Shown here piece after piece: positions 44,061-53,692 of a DNA stretch of 64,000 bases. The translations under genes were made by a program, and so were the position numbers. Numbering within the stretch: the stretch's first letter is position 1; every line of letters starts with the position of its first letter. The DNA comes from Sphingomonas zeae (lineage in GTDB: Bacteria; Pseudomonadota; Alphaproteobacteria; Sphingomonadales; Sphingomonadaceae). The notes beneath the pieces are model-generated. The model made no database searches, was not told where the DNA came from, and saw nothing but the letters and a program-made list of their open reading frames with translations. The DNA lies in the NCBI RefSeq assembly GCF_014197135.1, contig NZ_JACIFA010000007.1, forward strand, positions 124,001 to 188,000, given 5' to 3'.

Positions 44061-46416
44061 GGAGTTGCGCTCCCTGCTTGGCGGCCGCCGCGACGATTCG
44101 ATCGGCGATGGCCTTGAGTTCCTCGTCGGTGAAGCTCTTCTGCGACGGTTGCAGCAGCACCTCGACCGCGACCGACTTGTGCCCCTCGGGCACACCCTGC
44201 CCGGCGAACACGTCGAAGACGCGCGCGGCGGTGATCGCGGCCTTGTCCGCCCCGCGTACCGCGCGGATCAAGGAGTCGGCCGCCAGATCGGTGGGCACCA
44301 GGAAGGCAAAGTCACGACGGACCGACTGTAGTGCGGGCGGCGTGTAGGCCGGACGCATGAAGCCCGTCGCCCGCTTGGGCGGAATGGCATCGAGATAAAG
44401 CTCGACCGCCGCCACCGCGCCGTCGAGGTCGAACGCCTTCAGCACGGAGGGGTGGACCATGCCGAACGCCGCCAGCACGGTCTTCGGCCCGAGCCGCAAG
44501 GTGCCCGACTGGCCGGGATGCCAGGCATCGCCCGCCTCGCCCATCACCTGCAGGTTATCGACAGGCGCACCGGCCTGCGCGAGGAGCGCAATCGCCTCGG
44601 CCTTGGCGTCATAGGCGTCGTAGCCTTGCGCCTTGCCCGAGCGCCAGTTGCGCTGGAGTTTGTCGCCCGCGAGGACCACGCCCAGCGTCGGCCGCTCGGC
44701 GTCTTGCAGATAGCGACGGCCGATCTCGAACAGGCGGACCGACGTGGCGCCCCGCTTGATGTTGCGCTCGGTCGCGGCGAGCAGGCCGGGGAGCAGCGAA
44801 GGCCGCATGACCTTCAGATCCTCGCTGATCGGATTGGCGAGCGTGAAGGCCCCACCACCGAAGGGCGCAGCCTGCGCCTCGCTGATGAAGCTCCACGTCA
44901 CCGCCTCGTCCAGGCCACGCGCGGCGGCGGCGCGGCGGGCGCGTCGCTCCAGCTTCTGCTGCGGGGTGGCGGTCGGACGCGCGACGCCGGGGGCGCGGGG
45001 GAGCGCGACCGGGGGAACATGGTCGATCCCCTCGATGCGGATCACTTCTTCGACCAGATCGGCGGGGCCGTCCACGTCGCGACGCCAGCTCGGCGCCGTG
45101 ACCTGCCAATCGGCGGTCACGGTGAAGCCGAGCGATTCGAGGATCGTCTTTTGCCGGTCAGGTGCAACGGCGAGGCCGCCCAGCGTCTCCGCCAGATTCG
45201 GATCATAACCGATCGTCTTGGCCGTCACCGGCGGCTGGCCCACGCGTGTCACGCTGCTCGCCTTGCCGCCGCAGATATGCTGGACCAGGAAGGTCGCGAT
45301 GGCGAGCCCGTCGTCGAGGAACGCCGGGTCCACGCCACGCTCAAACCGCTGACGCGCGTCGCTGGTCAGCGCCAGCTTTTGGCCGGTGCGCGCGATCGCC
45401 TCGGGGGTGAAATAGGCGCATTCGATGATGACGTCGGTGGTCGTCTCCGATACGCCCGAATGCTCGCCGCCCATGATGCCGCCGATATCGTGCACGCCCG
45501 CATCGTCGGCGATGACGGTCATACCTTCCGACAGGGTATAGGTCTTGCCGTTCAGCGCCTCGACCGTCTCGCCCTCGCGCGCCTTTCGCGCGACCAGACC
45601 GCCGGTCAGCTTGGCCTTGTCATACACATGCAGCGGGCGGCCGAGATCGACCGTCATGTAATTGGTGATGTCGACCAAGGCCGAGATCGGCTTCTGCCCG
45701 ATCGCGGTGAGGCGCTGGCGCATCCATTCGGGGGCCTCGCCATTGGTCAGGCCGGAGACGGCTTGCGCGTAGAAGGCGGGGCAGCCTTCCGCGTCCTCGA
45801 TACGGATATCGGGACCGGCACCCTCGCCCGCCACCTCAGGCACGGTCGGTGCGATCAGCGTGCCGAGACCGGCGGCGGCGAGATCGCGCGCGATGCCATG
45901 GACGCCCATACAGTCCTGGCGGTTGGGCGTGATCGACACGTCGATGACCGGATCGTTCAGCCCAGCATAGTCCGGGAAGGACGTGCCGATGATCGCATCC
46001 TCGGGCAGTTCGATGATGCCGTCATGGCCCTCGCCGATCTGCAACTCGCGCGCCGAGCACATCATGCCGTTCGACTCGACGCCGCGGATCGCCGCGACCT
46101 TCAGCGTCACGTCGAGGCCGGGGACATAGGCCCCCGGCGCACCGAACACGCCGACCAGCCCCGCGCGGGCATTGGGTGCGCCGCATACGACCTGCATCGG
46201 GCCATCGCCCGCGTCGACCGACAGGACCTGCAGCTTGTCCGCCTGTGGATGCCGCTCCGCCGACAGGATGCGCGCGACGCGGAAAGGCGCCAGCGCCTCG
46301 CCCGGATTGTGCACGCCCTCGACCTCCAGGCCGATACGGGTCAGCCCCTCGACGATGGTGTCGAGATCGGCATCGGTGTCCAGATGGCTCTTCAGCCAGC
46401 CCAGGGTGAACTTCAT
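44053..46416 (-). CDS. pheT: phenylalanyl-tRNA synthetase beta subunit
   Basis: This 787-residue subunit begins [20 protein letters not shown]. It contains a tRNA-binding domain (about 40-150, [12 protein letters not shown]), the B3/B4 editing domain with [15 protein letters not shown] near 340, B5 ([13 protein letters not shown]), the synthetase-like core and a C-terminal anticodon-binding domain ending [15 protein letters not shown]. With PheS it charges tRNA-Phe. Its ATG overlaps the pheS stop by four bases. Confidence 0.97.
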   Translation of the reverse strand: MKFTLGWLKSHLDTDADLDTIVEGLTRIGLEVEGVHNPGEALAPFRVARILSAERHPQADKLQVLSVDAGDGPMQVVCGAPNARAGLVGVFGAPGAYVPGLDVTLKVAAIRGVESNGMMCSARELQIGEGHDGIIELPEDAIIGTSFPDYAGLNDPVIDVSITPNRQDCMGVHGIARDLAAAGLGTLIAPTVPEVAGEGAGPDIRIEDAEGCPAFYAQAVSGLTNGEAPEWMRQRLTAIGQKPISALVDITNYMTVDLGRPLHVYDKAKLTGGLVARKAREGETVEALNGKTYTLSEGMTVIADDAGVHDIGGIMGGEHSGVSETTTDVIIECAYFTPEAIARTGQKLALTSDARQRFERGVDPAFLDDGLAIATFLVQHICGGKASSVTRVGQPPVTAKTIGYDPNLAETLGGLAVAPDRQKTILESLGFTVTADWQVTAPSWRRDVDGPADLVEEVIRIEGIDHVPPVALPRAPGVARPTATPQQKLERRARRAAAARGLDEAVTWSFISEAQAAPFGGGAFTLANPISEDLKVMRPSLLPGLLAATERNIKRGATSVRLFEIGRRYLQDAERPTLGVVLAGDKLQRNWRSGKAQGYDAYDAKAEAIALLAQAGAPVDNLQVMGEAGDAWHPGQSGTLRLGPKTVLAAFGMVHPSVLKAFDLDGAVAAVELYLDAIPPKRATGFMRPAYTPPALQSVRRDFAFLVPTDLAADSLIRAVRGADKAAITAARVFDVFAGQGVPEGHKSVAVEVLLQPSQKSFTDEELKAIADRIVAAAAKQGAQLRG

Positions 46417-47510
46417 GCGCCGACTCCTCCCGACAGCGTGGGTACGTCGAGGCTCGCGAACCCGTAATGCTTCAACCAGCGGATATCGCCGTCGAAAAAG
46501 GCGCGCAGATCGTCCATCCCGTATTTCAGCATGGCGAGGCGATCGATGCCGCAGCCGAAGGCGAAACCCTGCCACTCGTTCGGATCAAGCCCGCATGCCT
46601 CGATGACCTTGGGGTGGACCATGCCGGAGCCCAGCACCTCCATCCAGCCGCCGCCAGACCCCCCGATGACGCGCTTGCCCTTCTCGATCGTGTAGCCGAC
46701 ATCGACCTCGGCCGAGGGTTCGGTGAAGGGGAAATAGCTGGGGCGCAGGCGCAGCACGATGTCGTCGCGCTCGAAGAACGCCTTCAGGAATGTCTCCAGC
46801 GTCCATTTCAGATGGCCGAGCGTGATCCCCTTGTCGATCACCAGCCCCTCGACCTGATGGAACATCGGCGTGTGGGTCGCGTCCGAGTCGGAGCGATAGG
46901 TGCGGCCCGGCGCGATGATGCGGATCGGCGGCTTCTGGTCGAGCATGGTGCGGATCTGCACCGGTGAGGTGTGGGTGCGCAGCACGCGGCGCACGGTACG
47001 CTCGTCGCCGCCCGGCTCGACGCCCGCCAGATAGAAGGTGTCGTGCATCGCGCGCGCCGGGTGCGTCTCCGGAATGTTGAGCGCGGTGAAGTTATGCCAG
47101 TCGGTCTCGACCTCCGGACCGGTGGCGACGGCGAAACCAAGGTCGGCGAAGATCTCGGCCAGCTCGTCCATCACCTGGCTGACGGGGTGGACGGTACCGA
47201 AGCCGGTGGTGTCGACCGGCAGGGTCATGTCCAGTCGTTCCGACGACAGCCTGGCGTCGAGCGCCGCCTGCTCCAGCGCCGCCTTGCGCGCCGCCAGCGC
47301 CTCGGTCACCGCCTCGCGCAGGGAATGGATGCGCGGTCCTTCGACCTGGCGTTCCTCGGGGCTCATCTTGCCCAGCGTCTTCAGCAGCTGGGTGATGCGG
47401 CCCTGCTTGCCCAGCGCATCGACGCGCACCGTCTCCAGCGCATCCAGCGCGGGCGCCGCGGCGATGGCGGCGAGCAGATGCTCGCGCATATGGTCTGTTT
47501 CGTTGCTCAC
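46413..47510 (-). CDS. pheS: phenylalanyl-tRNA synthetase alpha subunit
   Basis: This 365-residue class II synthetase subunit carries a coiled N-terminus, motif 2 [12 protein letters not shown] and [20 protein letters not shown], and motif 3 [18 protein letters not shown]. The start is a GTG at 47510 with GGAGTGA just upstream. No leader peptide rich in Phe codons is evident in the 246-bp upstream gap, which contains only two small palindromes. Confidence 0.97.
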   Translation of the reverse strand: MSNETDHMREHLLAAIAAAPALDALETVRVDALGKQGRITQLLKTLGKMSPEERQVEGPRIHSLREAVTEALAARKAALEQAALDARLSSERLDMTLPVDTTGFGTVHPVSQVMDELAEIFADLGFAVATGPEVETDWHNFTALNIPETHPARAMHDTFYLAGVEPGGDERTVRRVLRTHTSPVQIRTMLDQKPPIRIIAPGRTYRSDSDATHTPMFHQVEGLVIDKGITLGHLKWTLETFLKAFFERDDIVLRLRPSYFPFTEPSAEVDVGYTIEKGKRVIGGSGGGWMEVLGSGMVHPKVIEACGLDPNEWQGFAFGCGIDRLAMLKYGMDDLRAFFDGDIRWLKHYGFASLDVPTLSGGVGA

Positions 47511-47756
47511 TCTTCACTCCGTCGGCCGCTTCGCGCCCCTGACAAGGAGGAGCCCGGCCTGTTGCGCGTCTGAAGCCCGCCGTAGCGGCTAGGGACGCCC
47601 CGGATCAATCCTAGAGACGCAAAGGGGACGGCCATGGACGCGGTTCAAGGACCCTGGGTCCATTTGCGATCAGATTGATACAACCCCGTAACTTATAATA
47701 TATCAAGGCGATTCGCACCGGTCCGGGGGGACCGCCGGCAATGCGGGGCTGCAACC

Positions 47757-48899
47757 ATGACACTTGATATCGCCAGCCTACAGGTGGTGGCCGCATTGGG
47801 CAGCACCCTGTCGGGACTGCTGCATTTCTTCCCGGGTATCGCCAGCCGTGAGCCCGGCCGCTGGCCCTATTGGTGGGGCACGGGCAAGATCGTCATCGGC
47901 GTGACCAATGGCGCCGGGCTCTGTTTTGACGGTACCCGGCTTTCCGCCGCGGAGCGGATCACCGATGTGGTGCTGCTGGTCGGCCTGTGCCTGTGCATCC
48001 ATGCGGTGTCGATCTTCGCGCGGCGACGCCCACCGACCCTGATCCTGGTCTTGCTGGCGGGGACGGTCACACTGACCGTGCCGTTCATCCTGTTCGGCGA
48101 TCAGGACATGCGGTTATTGGTCATGATGTTGGGCGGCACGCGGACGCTGTTCAGCTTCACCGCCGCATGGATGCTGATCCATATCGCTCGGACGGAGAAT
48201 ATCCGAACCGCCTGGGTCATGGGCCTGTTGTTTGCCGCCTCTACACCGGTATTCCTGACTCGCGCCACGCTGCTGCTGGTGGCGTGGGGGGATCCGGTCT
48301 GGGAGGCCACGGCCCAGATCGTCGCCGACTGGAGCGTCGGCATCGCGATCATCCTCGGCTCGCTCAGCCATCTGGCGCTGCTGCTGATCGATGCCGAGCG
48401 CGTCCAGCGCGCCCTGTCCGAACAGGTCAGCCGCGACTGCCTGACAGGCGCGCTCAACCGTTTCGGATTGAAAGGGTTGGAGCCGGGCCTCCAGGGTCCG
48501 GTCACGCTGCTGCTGATCGATATCGACCGGTTCAAGTCGTTGAACGACGACCAGGGTCACGGCGCCGGCGATACCGTATTGCGGCTGCTCGCCGACCTGG
48601 CGCAGCGCGAGATCGGCGAGCAGGGAACGCTGGTCCGGATCGGCGGCGACGAATTTCTGTGCGTGCTGCCCGATTGCGACGAGAGGGCGGCGCGGGCGAT
48701 CGCCACGGCCCTGTCGGATCGGTTCGACCGCGCGGTTGCGGCGCTGGTCGACGGGCCATGCTATCCCGCGCTCAGCATCGGCATGGCGCAAGGGCCGGTC
48801 GCGGGGTCGCTCGATGCGCTGATCGCCCAGGCGGACGGCGCGATGTACGTGGTCAAGCGCCAGCGTCAGTCCCGGGAAAAGACCACGCGGGCGGCGTGA
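47757..48899 (+). CDS. membrane-bound diguanylate cyclase (GGDEF)
   Basis: This 380-residue protein has about six membrane helices (residues 5-215), then a coiled linker and a GGDEF domain (about 225-375). Its active loop is intact: RIGGDEFLCVL; the metal Asp is in LLLIDIDRFKSLND. The inhibitory I-site (RxxD five residues before GGDEF) is absent (the segment reads EQGTLVRI), so product feedback is not expected. It likely makes c-di-GMP in response to an unknown membrane signal; the sensor region matches no MASE family I can name. Confidence 0.88.
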   Translation: MTLDIASLQVVAALGSTLSGLLHFFPGIASREPGRWPYWWGTGKIVIGVTNGAGLCFDGTRLSAAERITDVVLLVGLCLCIHAVSIFARRRPPTLILVLLAGTVTLTVPFILFGDQDMRLLVMMLGGTRTLFSFTAAWMLIHIARTENIRTAWVMGLLFAASTPVFLTRATLLLVAWGDPVWEATAQIVADWSVGIAIILGSLSHLALLLIDAERVQRALSEQVSRDCLTGALNRFGLKGLEPGLQGPVTLLLIDIDRFKSLNDDQGHGAGDTVLRLLADLAQREIGEQGTLVRIGGDEFLCVLPDCDERAARAIATALSDRFDRAVAALVDGPCYPALSIGMAQGPVAGSLDALIAQADGAMYVVKRQRQSREKTTRAA

Positions 48900-48954
48900 C
48901 GGAGCCTGCCGGGAAGCGACACCGTGATAGGTCGCATCCTCTGTCCCGGTCTCC

Positions 48955-48983
48955 GGATGCGATGGACGGGGTCCACCGCATCC
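48955..48983. terminator. hairpin between convergent genes
   Basis: GGATGCG and TGGAC pair with GTCCA and CGCATCC around loop GGG, a 12-bp stem with one A/C mismatch. It lies 56 bp after the GGDEF stop and 7 bp from the reverse-strand transaminase stop, so it could terminate both genes. Confidence 0.65.
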
Positions 48984-48989
48984 CGGTCC

Positions 48990-50201
48990 TCACACCGCCT
49001 TGGCCGATCCCGGCGTGTTGACGCCCATCGACTGAAGATAGCGCTTGATGTTGCGCGCCGCCTGACGGAGCCGCTGTTCGTTCTCGACCATGGCGATACG
49101 AACGAAGCCCTCACCATTCTCGCCATAGCCGACACCCGGCGCCACCGCGACCTTGGCTTCCGTCAGCAGCTGCTTGGAAAATTCCAGGCTGCCCAGATGC
49201 GCCAGCGCCGGGGGCAGCGGTGCCCAGGCGAACATCGAGGCCTTGGGCGAGGGAATATCCCAACCCGCCCGGCCGAAGCTCTCGACCAGCACGTCGCGGC
49301 GCTTGTGATAGAGCTGGCGGTTCCGCTCGACGATATCCTGCGGCCCGTTGAGCGCGGCGCAGGCCGCCGCCTGGATCGGGGTGAAGGCCCCGTAATCGAG
49401 ATAGGACTTCACCCGCGTCATGGCGGCGATCAGCTTCCTGTTGCCGACCGCGAAACCGATCCGCCAGCCCGCCATCGAATAGGTCTTGGACAGCGAGGTA
49501 AACTCGACCGCGACGTCCTTGCCGCCCTTGACCTGCAGGATCGAGGGCGTCGGGTTGCCGTCATAATAAAGCTCGGAATAAGCGAGGTCGCTGAGCACCC
49601 ACAGCTCATGTTTCTTCGCAAAGGCGACCAGCCGTTCGTAAAAGGCCAGGTCGACCGTCTCGGCGGTCGGGTTGGACGGGTAATTCACGACCAGCACCGA
49701 GGGGCGCGGCACGGTGAAATGCATCGCCCGCTCCAGGCTCTCGAAATAGGCCTCGTCGGGCGTCGTCGGGACCGCGCGGATCGTCGCGCCGGCGATGATG
49801 AAACCGAAAGTGTGGATCGGATAGGAGGGGTTGGGCGCCAGGATCACATCGCCCGGCGCGGTGATCGCGGTTGCCAGCGACGCCAGCCCTTCCTTCGACC
49901 CCATGGTGACAACCACCTCGGTTTCCGGGTCCAGGTCGACGCCGAAGCGGCGGCCATAATAATTCGCCTGGGCACGGCGGAGCCCCGGAATGCCCTTGGA
50001 CTGGGAATAGCCGTGCGCGTCGGGCTTCTTGGCCACCTCGACCAGCTTGTCGAGCACATGGTCCGGCGGCGGCAGGTCGGGATTGCCCATGCCCAGATCG
50101 ATGATGTCCTCGCCGCCCGCGCGCGCCGCCGCCCGCATCGCGTTGACTTCGGCGATGACATAGGGCGGCAGGCGCTTGATGCGGTAGAACTCTTCGGACA
50201 T
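48990..50201 (-). CDS. alanine transaminase AlaC-type (class I aminotransferase)
   Basis: This 403-residue PLP enzyme starts MSEEFYRIKRLPPYVIAEVN. It has DIIDLGMGNPDLPPP, VVNYPSNPTAETVD and TSLSKTYSMAGWRIGFAVGN with the PLP lysine near 239. The pattern matches the AlaC / LL-DAP-aminotransferase-like subgroup, which forms alanine from pyruvate and glutamate. I start at ATG 50201; the longer reading adds 26 residues of unlikely sequence. It is divergent from phaC. Confidence 0.92.
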   Translation of the reverse strand: MSEEFYRIKRLPPYVIAEVNAMRAAARAGGEDIIDLGMGNPDLPPPDHVLDKLVEVAKKPDAHGYSQSKGIPGLRRAQANYYGRRFGVDLDPETEVVVTMGSKEGLASLATAITAPGDVILAPNPSYPIHTFGFIIAGATIRAVPTTPDEAYFESLERAMHFTVPRPSVLVVNYPSNPTAETVDLAFYERLVAFAKKHELWVLSDLAYSELYYDGNPTPSILQVKGGKDVAVEFTSLSKTYSMAGWRIGFAVGNRKLIAAMTRVKSYLDYGAFTPIQAAACAALNGPQDIVERNRQLYHKRRDVLVESFGRAGWDIPSPKASMFAWAPLPPALAHLGSLEFSKQLLTEAKVAVAPGVGYGENGEGFVRIAMVENEQRLRQAARNIKRYLQSMGVNTPGSAKAV

Positions 50202-50321
50202 GGGTCCCTCGGTCGAAACAAGTGGGACCCGATGCTTAGCGCCTTTCGTTGAACAACGCGACCCGACATGACGGCGCAATATCCTGACGCTAAGACCGGG
50301 TTAGACGAACGAGAGGATGCG

Positions 50322-52037
50322 ATGACGGCCGCCCCCGCGACAGCCCCCACCCTTCCCACGCTGGAAGAGTTGCAACACTGGACCTGGGTGATGGGCCGGG
50401 CGCAGCAGATGATGATGGAAGCCGCACTGACCCCGCCGCCCGAGGGCATGCCGGTGGTGCCGGGCTTCAACGACCCCGCCACCATGGGTCGGGTGCGCGA
50501 CTTCTGGTCCGATTCGATGGCGCTGTGGCAGCGCTTCGTCGACCCCGCCGCCGAACCGAGCCAGCCGCCCAAGCCCGACCGCCGGTTCAAGGCCGAACAG
50601 TGGCAGTCTCCGCTCTTCGACTGGATCCGGCAAAGCTATCAGATGATCTCCGACCATATGCTGCGCGGCGTCGACGCGCTGGAGGGGGTCGACCCCAAGC
50701 AGAAGGAACAGATCCGCTTCGCCGCGCGCGCCTTTGTCGATGCGATGAGCCCGACCAACTTCCCCGCGACCAACCCGGAAGTGCTCGACAAGATCGTCGA
50801 GACGCGCGGTGAGAATCTGCTCAAGGGTCTGCAGAACATGCTCGCCGATATCGGGCGTGGGCAGCTGACCCACAGCGATTCGACCGCGTTCGAAGTGGGT
50901 CGCAACCTGGCCGCCACGCCGGGCAAGGTGGTGAAGCGCACGCCGCTCTACGAACTGATCCAGTACACGCCCACCACCGAGCAGGTGGCGGCGGTGCCGA
51001 TCCTGATCTTTCCGCCCTGGATCAACCGTTTCTACATCCTCGACCTCGCGCCCGAGAAAAGCCTCATCAAATGGCTGGTCGATCAGGGGTTCAGCGTCTT
51101 CCTGGTATCGTGGAAGTCCGCCGACGCCACGATGAAGGATGTGATCTGGGACGATTATGTCACCGCGCAAGTCGACGCGATCGACACGGTGCGCGAGTTG
51201 CTGGATGTCGAGGCAGTGCATAGCGTCGGCTATTGCGTGGCAGGCACGACGCTGGCGGCGACGCTCGCCTATCTTTCCGCCAAGCAAGAGGCGGATAAGG
51301 TCGCCAGCGCCACCTTCTTCACCGCGCAGGTCGATTTCGCGCAGGCGGGCGAGCTGCTCCACTTCGTCGACGACGAGCAGTTGAAGATGATCGGCACGCT
51401 CTCGCCCGAGGGATTTCTCGACGGGCGCTATCTGGCGGCGACCTTCAACCTGCTGCGCGGGCGCGACCTGATCTGGAATTACGTCACCAACAACTATCTG
51501 CTGGGGCGGGATTATGTGCCGTTCGACCTGCTTCACTGGAATGGCGACGTCACCAACCTGCCGGCCAAATGGCATCTCGCCTATCTGACCGACCTGTACC
51601 GCGACAATCGGTTGATGACGCCCGGCGCGATGAGCGTCGGCGGCGTGGCGCTCGACCTGACCAAGGTCGCGACCCCGGCCTATGTCCAGGCCGGGCGCGA
51701 GGATCATATCGCCCCGCCTGAAAGCGTGTGGAAGATCACCGACGCCTTTACCGGGCCTCTGCGTTTCGCGCTGGCCGGGTCGGGCCATATCGCGGGCGTG
51801 GTGAACCCGCCGGCGGCGGGCAAATATCAATATTGGACCAATGACCAGCCCGCAAAAACGCTGGCGGAGTTCGTCGCGGGCGCCACGGAGACCAGGGGAA
51901 GCTGGTGGCCCGACTGGGCCGCATGGCTGCATCAGCGCGACTCTGCGACCGTCGCGGTGACGGGCGCGCGGGTGCCGGGCGAAGGCGCGCTTCCTGCACT
52001 CGACGAAGCGCCCGGACGCTACGTCAGACAGCGCTGA
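50322..52037 (+). CDS. phaC: class I polyhydroxyalkanoate synthase
   Basis: This 571-residue enzyme polymerises (R)-3-hydroxyacyl-CoA on the granule surface. The N-terminal region (about 1-190) contains LRGVDALEGVDPKQKEQIRF. The alpha/beta core has the modified lipase box GYCVAGTTLAAT with Cys near 305, Asp near 461 in QAGREDHIAPPESVW and His near 489 in AGSGHIAGVVNPP. ATG 50322 has AGAGGA upstream; the longer reading from 50268 is less likely. The phasin gene follows after a 78-bp regulatory gap. Confidence 0.95.
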   Translation: MTAAPATAPTLPTLEELQHWTWVMGRAQQMMMEAALTPPPEGMPVVPGFNDPATMGRVRDFWSDSMALWQRFVDPAAEPSQPPKPDRRFKAEQWQSPLFDWIRQSYQMISDHMLRGVDALEGVDPKQKEQIRFAARAFVDAMSPTNFPATNPEVLDKIVETRGENLLKGLQNMLADIGRGQLTHSDSTAFEVGRNLAATPGKVVKRTPLYELIQYTPTTEQVAAVPILIFPPWINRFYILDLAPEKSLIKWLVDQGFSVFLVSWKSADATMKDVIWDDYVTAQVDAIDTVRELLDVEAVHSVGYCVAGTTLAATLAYLSAKQEADKVASATFFTAQVDFAQAGELLHFVDDEQLKMIGTLSPEGFLDGRYLAATFNLLRGRDLIWNYVTNNYLLGRDYVPFDLLHWNGDVTNLPAKWHLAYLTDLYRDNRLMTPGAMSVGGVALDLTKVATPAYVQAGREDHIAPPESVWKITDAFTGPLRFALAGSGHIAGVVNPPAAGKYQYWTNDQPAKTLAEFVAGATETRGSWWPDWAAWLHQRDSATVAVTGARVPGEGALPALDEAPGRYVRQR

Positions 52038-52043
52038 CGGCGA

Positions 52044-52107
52044 TTTGCTGCACTGCACAACGGGCTTGATTTTGTTCGCGCGAATCGCTATTGTGCAGCG
52101 CAACAAA
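52044..52107. promoter_or_regulatory. paired 17-nt inverted operator before the phasin gene
   Basis: TTTGCTGCACTGCACAA (52044-52060) on the forward strand and TTTGTTGCGCTGCACAA on the reverse strand (52107-52091) match at 15 of 17 positions. Each is itself TGC-rich and partly symmetric. They flank about 30 bp of promoter-like sequence and end 8 bp before the phasin start. PhaR regulators of Paracoccus and Rhodobacter bind TGC-rich sites near phasin genes, so PhaR is the likely ligand; this is inference. Confidence 0.62.
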
Positions 52108-52115
52108 TCGGGAGA

Positions 52116-52988
52116 GTGCTGTTGGACACGAACAAGCCGACCGTTCCTGCCGCCAAGCCGGCGGCCAAGCCTCGTCGCAATGCCAAACCGATCGCGGCGA
52201 AGACGTTGCCCGGTCTCCCCTCCGATCCCAAGCCAGCGGCCACGCCGCCCGCGATTAGCGCGGCCGCGCCCGCTGCGCCGGCAAGCCCTGGCCTGCCGCT
52301 GACCGCGGCGGCCAGCACCACCGAGACACCGATCGCTGCGGTGGCGGTTCCGGTCACCACCAAGACCGCGAAGCCCGCTCCGGCGCCCAAGGCTCCGGCC
52401 GAGCCGGTGGTTGCGGCCCCTGTGCTGGAGGCGAAGCCGGTCGAGACGGCCAAGCCCGCGCCGATGGTCGCCGAGACGGCGAAGCCCGACATTTCTTCCC
52501 CGACCGCCGCGGTTTCGGCGGACTCAAAGCCCAAGGACACGATCATGGACGCCACGAGCACCATCGAGAACGCCACCGCCAAGACCCAGGCCTTTTTCGG
52601 CGACGCCCAGGCCCGCACCCAGGCTACCATGGAAAAGAGCGCCAAGCTGTTCGAAGACATGGTCGCCTTCAACAAGGACAACCTCGAAGCGGTCGTCGAA
52701 TCGTCGAAGATCGCCGCCAAGGGCGCCGAAACGCTGGGACAGGGCGCGGCGGACTATGCCAAGCGCTCGTTCGAGCACGCGACCCAGGTCATGCAGACCC
52801 TGTCGTCGGTCAAGTCGCCGACCGAGTTCATGAAGCTCCAGTCGGGCTTCGCCCGCTCGGCGTTCGACTCGATGGTCGCGCAGACCTCGCGTTCGACCGA
52901 GCACATGATGAAGCTGGCCGGCGAGATCGCCCAGCCGCTGAGCAACCGCGTCGCGGTCGCCGCCGAGAAGATGAAGACCGTCGCGTAA
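52116..52988 (+). CDS. phasin family protein with Pro/Ala/Lys-rich N-terminal extension
   Basis: This 290-residue protein ends in a phasin domain (about 145-290), DATSTIENATAKTQAFFGDA through VMQTLSSVKSPTEFMKLQ, that coats PHA granules. The first 140 residues are Pro/Ala/Lys-rich with little secondary structure; residues 8-30 are strongly basic (KPTVPAAKPAAKPRRNAK). Such a tail is reminiscent of the DNA-binding tail of PhaF, but here it is N-terminal. The start is GTG 52116 or, better spaced from GGGAGAG, TTG 52122. A strong hairpin terminator follows. Confidence 0.88.
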   Translation: MLLDTNKPTVPAAKPAAKPRRNAKPIAAKTLPGLPSDPKPAATPPAISAAAPAAPASPGLPLTAAASTTETPIAAVAVPVTTKTAKPAPAPKAPAEPVVAAPVLEAKPVETAKPAPMVAETAKPDISSPTAAVSADSKPKDTIMDATSTIENATAKTQAFFGDAQARTQATMEKSAKLFEDMVAFNKDNLEAVVESSKIAAKGAETLGQGAADYAKRSFEHATQVMQTLSSVKSPTEFMKLQSGFARSAFDSMVAQTSRSTEHMMKLAGEIAQPLSNRVAVAAEKMKTVA

Positions 52989-53019
52989 TTCGCTGACGGT
53001 TTCCTTTGCGGACATGAAG

Positions 53020-53046
53020 GGGCGGTCGCGATGCGGCCGCCCTTTT
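53020..53046 (+). terminator. intrinsic terminator of the phasin gene
   Basis: GGGCGGTCGC pairs with GCGGCCGCCC (one G-U pair) around a 3-nt loop, and TTTT follows directly. It begins 32 bp after the phasin stop. Confidence 0.85.
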
Positions 53047-53089
53047 CGTGTTGAGGAGCGTTCTTCGGAAACGCATCGCCTAGAGCCTG

Positions 53090-53270
53090 CCCTCCCCCAT
53101 CCCCTCCCGCTTGCGGGAGGGGCGTGCCAAGAACCGCGTTCACGGATTGATCGAACCCTCTGTTCTTGCCGCTCCCCTCCCGCAGGCGAGTTTCAGGTCG
53201 GTCATGCCCCCGGCATGACCTAAACGATGCGGGGTATCGTTTACCTGAAACTGGAATGGGGGAGGGAAAG
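53090..53270. repeat. palindromic repeat, CCCCTCCCGC family, interrupted by a 62-nt element
   Basis: The left part, CCCTCCCCCATCCCCTCCCG with CTTGCGGGAGGGG, mirrors the right part GCTCCCCTCCCGCAGGCG ... GAATGGGGGAGGG. In the uninterrupted copy at 18675-18796 the right arm is continuous; here it is split by the 62-nt element at 53190-53251. The gap 52989-53330 contains no gene. Confidence 0.75.
53190..53251. repeat. 62-nt three-stem (cruciform) element, copy B
   Basis: GTTTCAGGT (53190-53198) pairs with ACCTGAAAC (53243-53251). Inside are unpaired C, GGTCATGCC-CCC-GGCATGACC (53200-53220), unpaired T, and AAACGATGC-GGG-GTATCGTTT (53222-53242, one G-T pair). Stem lengths, loop sequences, unpaired bases and total length equal those of copy A, while about a third of stem positions differ with compensating partners. 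Confidence 0.85.
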
Positions 53271-53330
53271 GGTCTCACCGAGACCAACAGCCCACTAGCG
53301 CCCCAAGCCCACACCCCCTATCTTCCCCCC

Positions 53331-53678
53331 ATGTCGTTCTTCGGCCGCTTTTCCCCCGTCCGCGCGATCCGCGATCTGCGATTCTTTCTGTCGCAGCGCC
53401 AGCCCTACGAGCTGGTGTTCCTGATGATCGCGGTCGGGATCACCGGCTTCTTCATCTATGCCTTTGCGCGCGACGATTATGTGCCTGTGCCGTACAAGCC
53501 CAACATCATCTATGTCGAACAATGGCCCGCCGACCGCACCGATGTGCAGATCCGCGCGCAGCAGAAGATCGACTATGTGAAGAAGAAGGAACGGCTGGCC
53601 GAGGAGAAGGCCGCCCAGGATCAGCGGCGGGCCGAGTTCAAGAAGGTCGACGACGCGCTGACCAAGTGGGGCTTCTGA
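53331..53678 (+). CDS. small membrane protein, conserved-looking, unknown function
   Basis: This 115-residue protein starts MSFFGRFSPVRAIRDLRFFL. It has one membrane helix, YELVFLMIAVGITGFFIYAF, and a hydrophilic C-terminal half with a charged helix (IRAQQKIDYVKKKERLAEEK). Inside-to-outside orientation would place the charged helix in the periplasm. Its stop overlaps possible ribD starts, so it is probably the first gene of the riboflavin operon transcript. No family is recognised. Confidence 0.75.
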   Translation: MSFFGRFSPVRAIRDLRFFLSQRQPYELVFLMIAVGITGFFIYAFARDDYVPVPYKPNIIYVEQWPADRTDVQIRAQQKIDYVKKKERLAEEKAAQDQRRAEFKKVDDALTKWGF

Positions 53679-53692
53679 CCGACCATCGCTGG

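Noticed and set aside
47511..47640. Phenylalanine attenuator leader before pheS
   Set aside because: No short frame with clustered Phe codons and no terminator/antiterminator pair was found.
47675..47699. TTGATA and TATAAT before the GGDEF gene as a promoter
   Set aside because: The boxes are only 13 bp apart, too close for a sigma-70 promoter; the -10 alone is not enough.
53020..53330. FMN riboswitch before the riboflavin operon
   Set aside because: The gap consists of a phasin terminator and palindromic repeats; none of the conserved RFN-element blocks is visible.
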